Origin: Synechococcus sp. MU1643
Lineage (GTDB): Bacteria > Cyanobacteriota > Cyanobacteriia > PCC-6307 > Cyanobiaceae
Direction of reading: 5' to 3'
Assembly: GCF_020514095.1 (NCBI RefSeq)
Contig: NZ_VTKY01000001.1
Location: 62,001 to 126,000 of the forward strand
Length of the DNA: 64,000 nt
Position 1 is the stretch's first letter. The number at the start of each line of letters is the position of its first letter. The notes under the pieces are model-generated. The model was not told where the DNA came from. It saw only the letters and a list, made by a program, of their open reading frames with translations, and ran no database searches. Shown here piece after piece: positions 34,775 through 43,633 of this stretch. A program made the translations under genes and the position numbers.

Positions 34775-35248
34775 TCAGCTCTTTTGATGGGAGGCGAGGG
34801 CGCGCACCACGTCGCCCCGCGTGATCACGCCGATGGGACATTTTTTCCCGTCGAGAACGAACAGGCGCTGCGTGCCCCGCTCATGCAGCTGGGATGCTGC
34901 TTTGGGCAGCGGTAGGTCGGTCCCACAACTGTGGGAGTCTTTGCGCATTAGATCGCTCACGTTGGTGCCGAGCACCTGGTGCACCTGCTTGTCCCAGTTC
35001 AAGGGATTGCGCAAGTAGATCACGCTGTCCAGCAGCATCACGTAAGGGCCGGCATCAACGCCGCTTTCCCGCACCATCAGATCCTGCTCCGTCAGCTCGC
35101 CGATCAGACGCCCTTCTGCATCCACCACCGGCAAACCACTCACGTGGTGATCGCTGATGATCTGCACGGCTTGCTGCAACGGTGTGTCGGGCGTGACCGT
35201 CAGAACAGGCTTGGTCATCACATCAGCCACCTTCAGCTGCAGGACCAT
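34775..35248 (-). CDS. CBS-domain-pair protein
   Basis: 157 residues, two tandem CBS motifs: VADVMTKPVLTVTPDTPLQ with HHVSGLPVVDAEGRLIG, and a second with RLFVLDGKKCPIGVITRGDV. Such stand-alone pairs bind adenosyl nucleotides and regulate partner enzymes, including thioredoxins in plants. ATG 35248 is taken as start. The partner is unknown. Confidence 0.88.
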   Translation of the reverse strand: MVLQLKVADVMTKPVLTVTPDTPLQQAVQIISDHHVSGLPVVDAEGRLIGELTEQDLMVRESGVDAGPYVMLLDSVIYLRNPLNWDKQVHQVLGTNVSDLMRKDSHSCGTDLPLPKAASQLHERGTQRLFVLDGKKCPIGVITRGDVVRALASHQKS

Positions 35249-35300
35249 GATCAAGGTTCAGCTCCCCACATTCTGAGCGTTGTTTCTGTCTTTGCGTTCG

Positions 35301-35816
35301 ATGGCCAACGGACTCACCGTGGCGCGAGCTGTTGCCGGTTTCCCGCTGATCCTTGCCCTGCAGTTCGGCTGGCAGGGCTCGGCCTGGTGGTTGCTGCTGT
35401 TGGCCGGGCTCAGTGATGCGGCCGATGGCTGGCTGGCCCGCCGCGCAGGGGGCGGCAGCAGCTGGGGGGCCCGCCTGGATCCCCTCACCGACAAGGTGCT
35501 GATCGCGGCACCGTTGCTCTGGCTGGCGTCGTCCGCCGTGCTGCCGCTCTGGGCGGTCTGGTTGTTGTTGGCCCGTGAATTCCTGATCTCTGGCTGGCGG
35601 TCCCAGGCCAGCGATGGGGGGCCGGCCTCGTTGTCGGGCAAAGCTAAGACGATTCTTCAGTTCCTCAGTTTGTTGCTGATGCTTTGGCCTTCCTCTTGGA
35701 TCGGTGCTCCCGAGCTTCAGAGCCTGGGCTGGTTGCTGTTCTGGCCCTCCCTCGCCCTGGCTCTGAGCTCAGCCCTGGGTTACCTCATGCCCCGATCAGC
35801 GCCTCGTCAGAACTGA
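35301..35816 (+). CDS. pgsA: CDP-alcohol phosphatidyltransferase, probably phosphatidylglycerophosphate synthase
   Basis: A membrane enzyme of 171 residues. The family signature D-x2-DG-x2-AR-x8-G-x3-D-x3-D is complete in DAADGWLARR and WGARLDPLTDK. Phosphatidylglycerol is essential for cyanobacterial photosystems, and PgsA is the expected member, though the substrate is inferred. The 3' end overlaps the convergent epimerase gene by 32 bases. Confidence 0.85.
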   Translation: MANGLTVARAVAGFPLILALQFGWQGSAWWLLLLAGLSDAADGWLARRAGGGSSWGARLDPLTDKVLIAAPLLWLASSAVLPLWAVWLLLAREFLISGWRSQASDGGPASLSGKAKTILQFLSLLLMLWPSSWIGAPELQSLGWLLFWPSLALALSSALGYLMPRSAPRQN

Positions 35817-36705
35817 AGTCTGGTGCTGCGGTTGGACTCTTGGCGTAGTCGTTGCTGTAGCTGTCGGCCAGGCCCTTGGCCAGGTCAAAGCTCGGTTGCC
35901 AGGCCAGTTCGCGTTCCACCCGGGTGATGTCGGTAAGGAAGTGATTGAGCCGCAGTGGGAAGGCCTTGCGGGCCTTGGGGTCCAGATCGCTGGGGTTGAA
36001 GCTGCGCAGATCGAGACCATCGGGATCGCGGCCGCAAGCCACGGCGGCGGCGCGGATCAGGCCCCTGAAGCTGATGCCCTGTTTGCCGGAGCAGTTGTAG
36101 ATGCGGTTGGCCGCTGCATCCACCTCGATGCAACGGGCCATTGCCTCCGCCAGATCCTCCACATGGCCCAATTGGGTGATCGTGCTGCCGTCACCGGGGA
36201 GGGGAATCGGGCGGTTGTGAACGATGCGATCGAAGAACCAGCGCTCCACTGGGTTGTAGTTGCCAGGCCCGTAGATGTAGGTCGGCCGGAAACTGGTGAA
36301 GGGGATACCTTTCTTGCGCAGCCAGGCCTCGGTGTCGGCCTTGCCGGCGTGACGGCTCTGCGGATCGGTGGGGCTGGATTCATCCAGGGGCCACTGTTCC
36401 GAATCGGCATACACACCGGCTGAACTCACATACACAAAGCGATGGCTGGGGGCCCCAGTGATGGCCACCACGCGGCTGGTGTCCTCTTGCTTGCGTCCGG
36501 AACTATCGACGATCACATCGAAGTTGCGGCCCTGCAGTGCGCTTAGGCCTTCATCGTTGCTGCGATCGCCACAGAGATGTTCCACGTCGGCGGGAACGGG
36601 GTTGTTGCCGCGGGTAAACAGGGTGAGTGCATGGCCCTGGGCATGTAGGCGGGCCACCAGGGGCCTGCCCACGAAGCGAGTTCCCCCCATCACCAGGATC
36701 TTCAT
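35785..36705 (-). CDS. NAD-dependent epimerase/dehydratase family protein (CSP41-like)
   Basis: 306 residues, extended short-chain dehydrogenase fold. The nucleotide motif is MGGTRFVGRPLVARL (a GxxxxG variant typical of CSP41/RNA-binding relatives rather than the GxxGxxG of sugar epimerases). A YIYGPGNYNP segment and RFVYVSSAGVYA are present. Plastid CSP41 proteins bind RNA; here the role may be RNA metabolism or sugar chemistry, undecided. Confidence 0.8.
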   Translation of the reverse strand: MKILVMGGTRFVGRPLVARLHAQGHALTLFTRGNNPVPADVEHLCGDRSNDEGLSALQGRNFDVIVDSSGRKQEDTSRVVAITGAPSHRFVYVSSAGVYADSEQWPLDESSPTDPQSRHAGKADTEAWLRKKGIPFTSFRPTYIYGPGNYNPVERWFFDRIVHNRPIPLPGDGSTITQLGHVEDLAEAMARCIEVDAAANRIYNCSGKQGISFRGLIRAAAVACGRDPDGLDLRSFNPSDLDPKARKAFPLRLNHFLTDITRVERELAWQPSFDLAKGLADSYSNDYAKSPTAAPDFSSDEALIGA

Positions 36706-36776
36706 GCAGTTGGGCCCGAAAAGCGCAGCTATTGAAGCGTGGCGCTGCAGGATGGAGGGTCTCTGGTCCGCCTCCG

Positions 36777-37544
36777 ATGGAGATCCTTCCCGCCATTGAT
36801 TTGCTCGATGGAGCCTGCGTCCGGCTCCACCAGGGGGATTACGACCAGGTGACCCGATTCAGTGAGGATCCTGTGGCTCAGGCCCTCAGCTGGCAGAGCC
36901 AGGGGGCAACTCGTTTGCACCTGGTGGATCTCGATGGCGCCAAACGGGGTGAGCCGATCAATGACGCAGCGGTGCGGGCCATCACCTCCGCTCTCGACAT
37001 CCCTGTTCAGCTCGGTGGTGGTGTGCGCTCGCTTGAGCGCGCCGAAGAGTTGATCGCCTGTGGCCTGGATCGGGTCATCCTCGGCACGGTGGCGATTGAA
37101 CAGCCGCAGTTGGTTCAGGAGTTGGCCAAACGTCATCCCGGCCGCATTGTTGTTGGCATTGATGCCAACAATGGCCGGGTGGCCACCCGGGGCTGGATCG
37201 AGCAGAGCGATGTCCTAGCCACCGATCTGGCCAAGCAGTTCAGTGCCGCTGGCATCGCGGCGATCATCACCACCGACATCGCCACTGATGGAACCCTCGC
37301 CGGCCCCAACCTGGAGGCCTTGAGAACCATGGCGCAATGCAGCGCTGTTCCGGTGATCGCCTCCGGTGGCATCGGTTGCATGGCCGATCTCCTGTCGCTC
37401 CTGCCCTTGGAGCCTCTTGGTGTGACGGGAGTGATCGTTGGCCGAGCCCTCTATGACGGCCGTGTTGACCTGGCGGAGGCCATCGCCGCGTTGGGTGAGG
37501 CAAGGCTTCAAGACGTCACCGCCGTGGCGGCAGACATCGCTTGA
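36777..37544 (+). CDS. hisA: Phosphoribosylformimino-AICAR ribotide isomerase
   Basis: Fourth step of histidine synthesis. 255 residues, TIM barrel. The catalytic aspartates are in LPAIDLLDG (residue 8 region) and VVGIDANNG, and phosphate-binding loops QLGGGVRS and IASGGIG are clear. Normal length. The following Fur-type gene begins at or just beyond its stop. Confidence 0.95.
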   Translation: MEILPAIDLLDGACVRLHQGDYDQVTRFSEDPVAQALSWQSQGATRLHLVDLDGAKRGEPINDAAVRAITSALDIPVQLGGGVRSLERAEELIACGLDRVILGTVAIEQPQLVQELAKRHPGRIVVGIDANNGRVATRGWIEQSDVLATDLAKQFSAAGIAAIITTDIATDGTLAGPNLEALRTMAQCSAVPVIASGGIGCMADLLSLLPLEPLGVTGVIVGRALYDGRVDLAEAIAALGEARLQDVTAVAADIA

Positions 37545-38041
37545 ACAGGCCTAGGGCCTTATTGTCGAGGGAGCAGGCACCTTCTGTGGTAAGAGCCGCC
37601 GCCGGCAAGAGCAGCACGCTGTCCCCCGCGGGCAGCTTGCAGGAGGTGTTTGAGCAATGCAGGGGTCTGGGGATGCGCCTCAGCCGACAGCGGCGCATGG
37701 TGCTCGACCTGCTCTGGAACGAAAAGAGCCACCTCAGCGCTCGCGACATTTTTGAGCAATTGAATCTGAGAGGGCGGAGCATCGGCCACACCTCGGTGTA
37801 TCAGAACCTCGAAGCCCTGCAGTCGGCAGGGGTCATCGAATGTCTCGACCGTGCCAGTGGGCGCCTGTACGGCTATCGGAGTGATCCCCACAGCCATCTC
37901 ACCTGTCTGGACAGCGGTTCGATCGAAGACATCGACGTTGTTCTTCCCAACGACCTGTTGCGTCAGATCGAACAGCGCACCGGCTTCCGCATCGAGTCGT
38001 ACACCCTGCAATTAAATGGCCGGCGCACCCTGGAGAACTGA
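37541..38041 (+). CDS. Fur-family transcriptional regulator
   Basis: Up to 166 residues (TTG start; a later start is possible, as the first 35 residues look unconserved). The winged-helix region RLSRQRRMVLDLLW with ARDIFEQL and HTSVYQNLEALQSAGVIE is typical Fur. The dimerisation half keeps SDPHSHLTC but lacks the two CxxC zinc pairs of Fur, Zur and PerR; only LTCLDSG remains. Peroxide (PerR-like) or iron sensing cannot be chosen from sequence. Confidence 0.82.
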   Translation: MNRPRALLSREQAPSVVRAAAGKSSTLSPAGSLQEVFEQCRGLGMRLSRQRRMVLDLLWNEKSHLSARDIFEQLNLRGRSIGHTSVYQNLEALQSAGVIECLDRASGRLYGYRSDPHSHLTCLDSGSIEDIDVVLPNDLLRQIEQRTGFRIESYTLQLNGRRTLEN

Positions 38042-38085
38042 GCAGAAGCTCGTTACTTTTAACCCAACTGTTTCGGGTTCAACGC

Positions 38086-39705
38086 TTGGCCTCCCCTTCG
38101 CCGGTGCGGATGTTGCTGCTCGCTCCGGATCTGCTTGGGGAGTCGCTGGCGCTGAAACTCACCTCCGCCCGCACCGATTGGGAGGTGGTGCTTCGTCCTG
38201 AACGCCTGAAGGGCTCCCCTGCCCTAGTGATCTGGTCGATCGACACCGTCTCCTCATTGTCGGCGATTCAGCAGGAGCTGTTCTCCCTGCAGGAGCGTTG
38301 GCAGCCCGCCCCGGTGTTGCTGCTGCTGCCCAGCGAGCTACGCCTGTCGAGGGAACAGCTGTTGGAGCTGCCGGCCGCCGGGCTGCTTCAAAACGTTGAC
38401 GCCCAGGGCCTGCAAACCGCCATTGAAACCCTGCTGCAGGGTGGGCGTGATATTCGCCTTGAGGCTGCTTCGGAGACCCAGAACCCGGGTCAAACCATGG
38501 GCCTGGGGCAGTGGTTGCTGGTCAGTGGCCTGCAGCAGGTAAGCCGCGACCTCCAACGGGTGGAGGCCCTGCTCAATCCACCCCCGGAGCAGCCGTTGCT
38601 GTTCCTTCTGCTCCAGGGTCGCCGACGCGAATTGCGCTTCGCCAAGGGCTTGCTGCTCTGGCTCTGGGGGCCGCTGCAAATGGGGCTCGAGCATGCGGAA
38701 CCTTTGGCTCCATCCGTGTCCAGTGATGGATCACCCACCACCACGGCGATCAGCCTGCGCGAACGCAATGCCGTTGCGGTTTGGGATGCCATTCGAGACC
38801 GTATCGATGCATCGGTTCAGGCGGGATTGACCAATTCCACAGGCCGTCTGCTGGCGATTGAGGGTCTGCATCCGGATCGCCGTAGGGAGTTGCTACTGGC
38901 TCTGCTGCAACAGCTTGATCAGGTCTTGCAGCGCCTGCGCAGCCGCCAGGACAGCATCGCCATGGCCCAATCCTGGGATGCACTTCAGCCCGAGTTGCGC
39001 CAGCAGGCCCTCACCGCTTTGGCAGGCAGCTACGTCCAGATCCCCTGTGATGGCGAGCTGCAACCGGTTGTTGCAGTGCTGCTCAGCCGTGCTGATCTAA
39101 CCAGTGCGGACGGCGAGCTGCCGGATCCAACTGGAATGCTGGCCCCGCTGGTGGCCGATCAGCCGATGCTGGTGAACGGTTTGCTGCTGCCGGCCGATGA
39201 CCCAAGGGCCTTCCTGCAGCTGGAAATCCTGGTCAGTAATTGGCTGGTAAGGACAGCTGAACTGATTGGTGCCGAACTGCTCGATGCCTGTGGTGACTGG
39301 CCAGAGCTGCGTCGTTATCTGCTGCGGGATCCCCTCCTGGCAACCCGGGAACTCGATCGCCTCAGGAACCGCTTGAACACCCAGCTGCGTTGGGCGGATT
39401 GGGTTGAGCGCCCCATTCAGCTCTACGAAAGCCAACGCACACTTTTTCAGTTGCGCTCCGGTCGCATCGAACCGCTGCTGCTGACGGAGCCCCGCGACAA
39501 GGAGCTCAATCAGCTGGGTTGGTGGCAGCGGCAGGTGGCCTTGCTGTTGGAAGCCAGGGATGCCCTCGCACCGCAGGTGCAGGCCCTCGTGCGCCGCATC
39601 GGCGACCTTGCTGTGATCCTTCTCACTCAGGTGCTTGGTCGCGCCATCGGTCTAGTTGGGCGGGGCATTGCCCAGGGCATGGGACGCAGCTTCGGCCGCG
39701 GTTAG
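38086..39705 (+). CDS. DUF3685 family protein
   Basis: 539 residues. The N-terminal 120 residues (RMLLLAPDLLGESLALKLT) resemble a response-regulator receiver fold without a clear phospho-acceptor aspartate. The rest is a long Leu/Gln/Arg-rich helical region ending in a hydrophobic segment (LAVILLTQVLGRAIGLVG), which may anchor it to membrane. Known only from cyanobacteria and plastid-bearing eukaryotes; function unknown. TTG 38086, GTG 38104 and ATG 38110 are alternative starts. Confidence 0.75.
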   Translation: MASPSPVRMLLLAPDLLGESLALKLTSARTDWEVVLRPERLKGSPALVIWSIDTVSSLSAIQQELFSLQERWQPAPVLLLLPSELRLSREQLLELPAAGLLQNVDAQGLQTAIETLLQGGRDIRLEAASETQNPGQTMGLGQWLLVSGLQQVSRDLQRVEALLNPPPEQPLLFLLLQGRRRELRFAKGLLLWLWGPLQMGLEHAEPLAPSVSSDGSPTTTAISLRERNAVAVWDAIRDRIDASVQAGLTNSTGRLLAIEGLHPDRRRELLLALLQQLDQVLQRLRSRQDSIAMAQSWDALQPELRQQALTALAGSYVQIPCDGELQPVVAVLLSRADLTSADGELPDPTGMLAPLVADQPMLVNGLLLPADDPRAFLQLEILVSNWLVRTAELIGAELLDACGDWPELRRYLLRDPLLATRELDRLRNRLNTQLRWADWVERPIQLYESQRTLFQLRSGRIEPLLLTEPRDKELNQLGWWQRQVALLLEARDALAPQVQALVRRIGDLAVILLTQVLGRAIGLVGRGIAQGMGRSFGRG

Positions 39706-39720
39706 GCCCCTGGGTCCACA

Positions 39721-40287
39721 ATGGCGATCCGCTGCTTCGGCTTGATGCTTGCTTTGGTGCGCTGTCTGATCACCGTTTCGATCGCGCTGCTGCTCCATGT
39801 CGCTCCAGCCGCCGCTGTGTTGAACAGTGACAGCTACGACGGCAACATCTATGCCCTCTACGCCGGCAACGGTTCGTTGGTGCCTCCCGCTAACACCCTG
39901 GAGGAGTCCCTTGCGGAGGGACGCACGGCTGTGATCGTTTACTACTTGGATGACAGCGCCGTGAGCAAACGCTTCGCTCCGGTGGTGTCTGAACTGCAAC
40001 GGCTTTGGGGCCGCAGCATTGATCTGCTGCCGCTCTCCACCGATCCGCTACAGGGCCGTGAAGCCCTGGGGGCCGGTGATCCAGCCACCTATTGGTCCGG
40101 AACCATTCCTCAGGTGGTGGTGATCGGTACCGATGGCCGGATTGTTCTCGATCAAAAGGGTCAGGTTCCCCTGGCGGCGATCAACGATGCCATTAGCGCC
40201 TCCACCGGTCTTCCCGCTCCCGATCTGGGGCGGATTAACCAGGAAGGCAGCTTCAACGAAGTGAACATCGAAGTCACCGCCAACTGA
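39721..40287 (+). CDS. Thylakoid thioredoxin-fold protein (PSI accumulation factor-like)
   Basis: 188 residues with an N-terminal signal/anchor (LVRCLITVSIALLLHVAPAA) and a thioredoxin-like domain: AVIVYYLDDSAVSKRFAPVV, then the cis-Pro region TIPQVVVIGTDG. The redox CxxC is absent (position reads DDSAVS). It resembles the Slr1796-type thylakoid protein linked to photosystem I accumulation; that link is from memory of the family and not proven here. Confidence 0.65.
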   Translation: MAIRCFGLMLALVRCLITVSIALLLHVAPAAAVLNSDSYDGNIYALYAGNGSLVPPANTLEESLAEGRTAVIVYYLDDSAVSKRFAPVVSELQRLWGRSIDLLPLSTDPLQGREALGAGDPATYWSGTIPQVVVIGTDGRIVLDQKGQVPLAAINDAISASTGLPAPDLGRINQEGSFNEVNIEVTAN

Positions 40288-40351
40288 GACGCCCACAGCC
40301 ACGGCGCCTACGCTGCCGGCCAGTTGTCCCGGTCGTTGAGCCGGATCCGCT

Positions 40352-41512
40352 GTGTCGCTGCTGCTTGCTCCGCTAGGCCTTGGACTCGCCGTGGCCTGGT
40401 TGGAGCTCCGCCACCGCCTGAGACCCGCTTCGCCGTTGCGGATGACTCCTCGCAACTGGCGCGTCGATGATCTGAGCGGCCGGCTCCGCATCGAAGGTGT
40501 GTTGGAGATCAGCAACCCCCACCCCCGCATGGAGGTTTTTGTGCCGGAGCTGCGGGTCGAACCCGTTCTGCTTGGGTCCTCCGACCCCGCCGGTCTGGAG
40601 GTGAAAACGCGGATCATTGCTGACCATCCCGATGAGGAGACCAGGGCGGACGGCTACTGGGCGGCTTACATCGTCAAAGGACGCAAGACCACGCGTGCTC
40701 GGGTTTCGATCGAGATCACCGGACCAACGCCATCGGTCCGGGTCGACAGCCTCTGGGTGGATGCCCACTGGGTGAATTACGGACCCTTCGGTCGCTTGGA
40801 GCGCCGTCAGGGCGTGCTGGTTCCCCTGACCCGTCCTGAACCCCTGCAGCCCGATCAAGCCAACTTCCGCCAGGGGGAGGGGTGCCGTGTGCTGCCGCTG
40901 CGCACCCACCTGCTCGGACCCCTGGATGACGCCATTGACGTCTTGCGTACCTATGCCGCTGATTTGGTCCAGCCTGGCGACATCCTCACCATCGGCGAGA
41001 CCCCCGTGGCTGTGATCCAGGGGCGCTATCGCCATCCCAGTGAGGTGGAACCAGGCATGGTGGCGCGTCTGGCTTGCCGTGTGTTCCACCCCACCAGCAG
41101 CCTGGCGACGGCCTGCGGCATGCAGACCTTGATCGATTTGGTGGGCCCGACGCGGGTGCTTGCGGCCTGGTTGGGGGGGCTCCTGATGAAGCTGGTGGGT
41201 ATCCCCGGGGGCTTCTATCGCCTCGCCGGTGATCAGGCTCGCTTGATCGACGACATCACCGGAACCACACCGCCTTATGACCAGACCATTGTTTTGGGTC
41301 CATCCCAGGCCGAGCAGTTCTGTCGTGATGCCTCTGCTGAACTCGGGGTTGACGTAGCCATCGTCGACGTCAACGACCTCGGCCGTGTGAAGGTACTGGC
41401 TTCCAGCCCCGGATGTGATGAGGGCTTGCTGGGCCGGGCCCTGCACCCCAATCCCGCTGGCAATGCCAATGAGCGCACCCCCCTGGTCTTGGTGCGGCCA
41501 GGCCTGGAATGA
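40352..41512 (+). CDS. Coenzyme F420-0:gamma-glutamate ligase-like (CofE domain) protein
   Basis: 386 residues from a GTG. An N-terminal hydrophobic segment (LLLAPLGLGLAVAWLEL) anchors it. The C-terminal two thirds contain the CofE-like pattern: LVQPGDILTIGETPVAVIQG, GRYRHPSEVEPGMVARL and DVAIVDVNDLGR. Known F420 genes were not seen here, and the cyanobacterial substrate is unknown, so the ligase name is a family label only. Confidence 0.75.
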   Translation: MSLLLAPLGLGLAVAWLELRHRLRPASPLRMTPRNWRVDDLSGRLRIEGVLEISNPHPRMEVFVPELRVEPVLLGSSDPAGLEVKTRIIADHPDEETRADGYWAAYIVKGRKTTRARVSIEITGPTPSVRVDSLWVDAHWVNYGPFGRLERRQGVLVPLTRPEPLQPDQANFRQGEGCRVLPLRTHLLGPLDDAIDVLRTYAADLVQPGDILTIGETPVAVIQGRYRHPSEVEPGMVARLACRVFHPTSSLATACGMQTLIDLVGPTRVLAAWLGGLLMKLVGIPGGFYRLAGDQARLIDDITGTTPPYDQTIVLGPSQAEQFCRDASAELGVDVAIVDVNDLGRVKVLASSPGCDEGLLGRALHPNPAGNANERTPLVLVRPGLE

Positions 41513-41550
41513 GCGATACATTGTGAACAGTTGGGGTTGGAGGGTGTCCG

Positions 41551-42582
41551 GTGACAGAACCCAAGACAACCTCCATCCGTATTGAGCCCCTCAATCCGGC
41601 CCACCTGGCGCAGTGGCTTCAAGACGCGCCGATCGATCAGCTCTCACGGTTTAAGGGCTTTTTGATCGGTGAATGGCTTTCAAGAGTCGAGCAGCGCTTC
41701 CCTGATCTGCTTCCCAGCCGCTCGCCGCGTTGCTTGATGGCCCTTGAGGCTGATCGCCCGGTGGCCAGTGTTGTGGCGCGGCCGTTCAACCGCCGCGGCA
41801 GCTGCTGGATCCTCCATTTGCCGGAGCTGCTGGGGCCGGTGGACGATCACAGCCATCGCATCATTCAGCAGTCCTTGCTTCAGCAGGCCCTGCAGTCCTG
41901 GACGGCCCAGATTTGCAGCTGGGTGATTCGTTGTCCGGCCACCGATGCCGATGCCATCGCCCTGCTGCGGGAGCTTGGTTTTCAACCACTTCGCCCATAT
42001 CAGTGCTGGTGTCCACCAGGTGGCGAGGTTGAGTCAATGGGCAGCGATCAGCTGCCTGCGGGTCTGCGTTGGGCGGCATTAAACCGCCGCACCGCCCAGT
42101 TGCTGTGGTCGATCGAGCAGGGCGGCAGCCACAGCCACCTGCGTCAGATAACCGACCGCCATTGGCTGGATCTGCTGGACCGGAACGGACCCGGCTGCGG
42201 CGTTCTTATGGCCGGAGACGCTGTTCTTGCAGGCTGCATCCGCCTTCCCGACGCGGGCGAGGCCGGTTTCCTGGAGCTGATGCATGACGTCGCCTGGGAT
42301 CCCCGGCTGGATCAGGCCCTTCCCCACGTTTTGAACGGAATCATTCAGCGCGGCCGCCCCCGCGGGCTGCTCACAGCGTTTGACGATGCACCCCTCAGCC
42401 GGATCCTGGAGGCCGAGGGGTGGACCCGCGGCGAAGAGCAGTTGCTGCTCGGACGAAGCATGTGGCGGCGTCAGTCACCCCAGCGCAACTTGCAGCTGTC
42501 CCGATCGCTCGATCAGGTGCTGGGCCGTTTGCGGCCCCAGGGCACACCCATTCCCACGCCAAGCCTGGGTGATCGGCACTGA
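41551..42582 (+). CDS. GNAT-like N-acetyltransferase family protein
   Basis: 343 residues from a GTG. The first half (LLPSRSPRCLMALEADRPVA; WVIRCPATDADAIALLRELG) fits an acetyltransferase fold with a possible second, degenerate GNAT half after residue 180 (CGVLMAGDAVLAGCIRLPDA). No convincing acetyl-CoA loop (Q/RxxGxG/A) was seen, so catalysis is uncertain. It overlaps ruvX by one base (TGATG). Confidence 0.65.
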   Translation: MTEPKTTSIRIEPLNPAHLAQWLQDAPIDQLSRFKGFLIGEWLSRVEQRFPDLLPSRSPRCLMALEADRPVASVVARPFNRRGSCWILHLPELLGPVDDHSHRIIQQSLLQQALQSWTAQICSWVIRCPATDADAIALLRELGFQPLRPYQCWCPPGGEVESMGSDQLPAGLRWAALNRRTAQLLWSIEQGGSHSHLRQITDRHWLDLLDRNGPGCGVLMAGDAVLAGCIRLPDAGEAGFLELMHDVAWDPRLDQALPHVLNGIIQRGRPRGLLTAFDDAPLSRILEAEGWTRGEEQLLLGRSMWRRQSPQRNLQLSRSLDQVLGRLRPQGTPIPTPSLGDRH

Positions 42583-43058
42583 TGCGCCCGCGTCCCTGTT
42601 CGATCCTCAGCCTGGATGTGGGCCGGCGGCGTATCGGCCTGGCCGGCTGCGATGCACTCGGCATTAGCGTCACCCCCCTCACTGCCCTGCGTCGCGGTCG
42701 CTTTGATGCCGATCTGGTCGTTCTGCGGTCTCATTGCCGCGAACGCTCAGTGCAGGGGCTCGTGGTGGGATTGCCCCTGGATGCCGCGGGCCAGCCCACG
42801 GCCCAGGCGGAGCATTGCCAGCGTTACGGCCTGCGGCTGGCCGCCGCCCTTGAGCTGCCCCTGGCCTGGGTGAATGAACACAGCAGCACCTGGGCGGCCG
42901 GTGAACAGTTCGGGTTGACGGGCGACCGCAGCGGGCGTCTGGACAGTGCAGCCGCTGCCCTGCTGCTGGAGCAGTGGCTGGCGGAGGGTCCGGAGCTCAA
43001 ACCGGCCCAACAGAGTGCGTCAAGGTCGGGCGCCGGGGCGGGCGATGGTGGATCCTGA
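42582..43058 (+). CDS. ruvX: Putative pre-16S rRNA nuclease / Holliday junction resolvase (YqgF)
   Basis: 158 residues, RNase H-like fold. LSLDVGRRRIGLA carries the first catalytic aspartate, GLVVGLPLDAAGQPTAQAE the middle motif, WVNEHSST the conserved glutamate, and LDSAAAALLLEQWL the last aspartate. All are present. Likely role is 16S rRNA 5' maturation. Part of a tight plus-strand operon. Confidence 0.88.
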   Translation: MRPRPCSILSLDVGRRRIGLAGCDALGISVTPLTALRRGRFDADLVVLRSHCRERSVQGLVVGLPLDAAGQPTAQAEHCQRYGLRLAAALELPLAWVNEHSSTWAAGEQFGLTGDRSGRLDSAAAALLLEQWLAEGPELKPAQQSASRSGAGAGDGGS

Positions 43059-43078
43059 GCCCAGTCAGAGCCGCGTAG

Positions 43079-43633
43079 ATGTCTGAGTCGGGCCCCGGTA
43101 AGAGCAGCGATCACCCCACCCTGCTGGTACGCGACCGCGAGGGCCATGACCTGCTGTGCTTCCTCGAGCATCTGATCCCCATCGAGGGGCAGGACTACGC
43201 CCTGCTCTCGCCGGTCGACACGCCCGTGTCGCTGTTTCGGCTTAATGACGATGCTGAGCCAGTCCCCATCACGGAAGTCGCCAGCAGCGAGCCGATTCTC
43301 TCGGTGGCTGATGTGGTGCTCCAGGAGCATGACCTGGTCTTGGTGCGATCGGCGATCACCCTCACCGTCAGTGGTGAATTGGAGGAGCCGTATCAGGACG
43401 AGCTGGATGAGCTGGAGGACGATGACGACGTTGATGAGGACGCCGAGACCTTTGAACTGCTGGTGAGCTTCATGGTCGAAGCGGAGGAATACGGCCTTTA
43501 CATCCCGCTCGATCCTTTCCTGGTGTTGGTGCGGATGGTCGATGGTCAGGCGGTGCTTCTGAGCGACGATGAGCTCGACCGCGTTCAACCCTTGATTGAG
43601 GCCGAACTGGAGGAGCGTGAATGGCCGGATTGA
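43079..43633 (+). CDS. DUF3727 (DUF1292-like) domain protein
   Basis: 184 residues. An N-terminal domain of about 75 residues (LLVRDREGHDLLCFLEHLI) resembles DUF1292; a strongly acidic linker (DELDELEDDDDVDED) follows, then the DUF3727 part (YGLYIPLDPFLVLVRM). Found in cyanobacteria between ruvX and yqeG, as here. Function unknown. Overlaps yqeG by 13 bases. Confidence 0.8.
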   Translation: MSESGPGKSSDHPTLLVRDREGHDLLCFLEHLIPIEGQDYALLSPVDTPVSLFRLNDDAEPVPITEVASSEPILSVADVVLQEHDLVLVRSAITLTVSGELEEPYQDELDELEDDDDVDEDAETFELLVSFMVEAEEYGLYIPLDPFLVLVRMVDGQAVLLSDDELDRVQPLIEAELEEREWPD

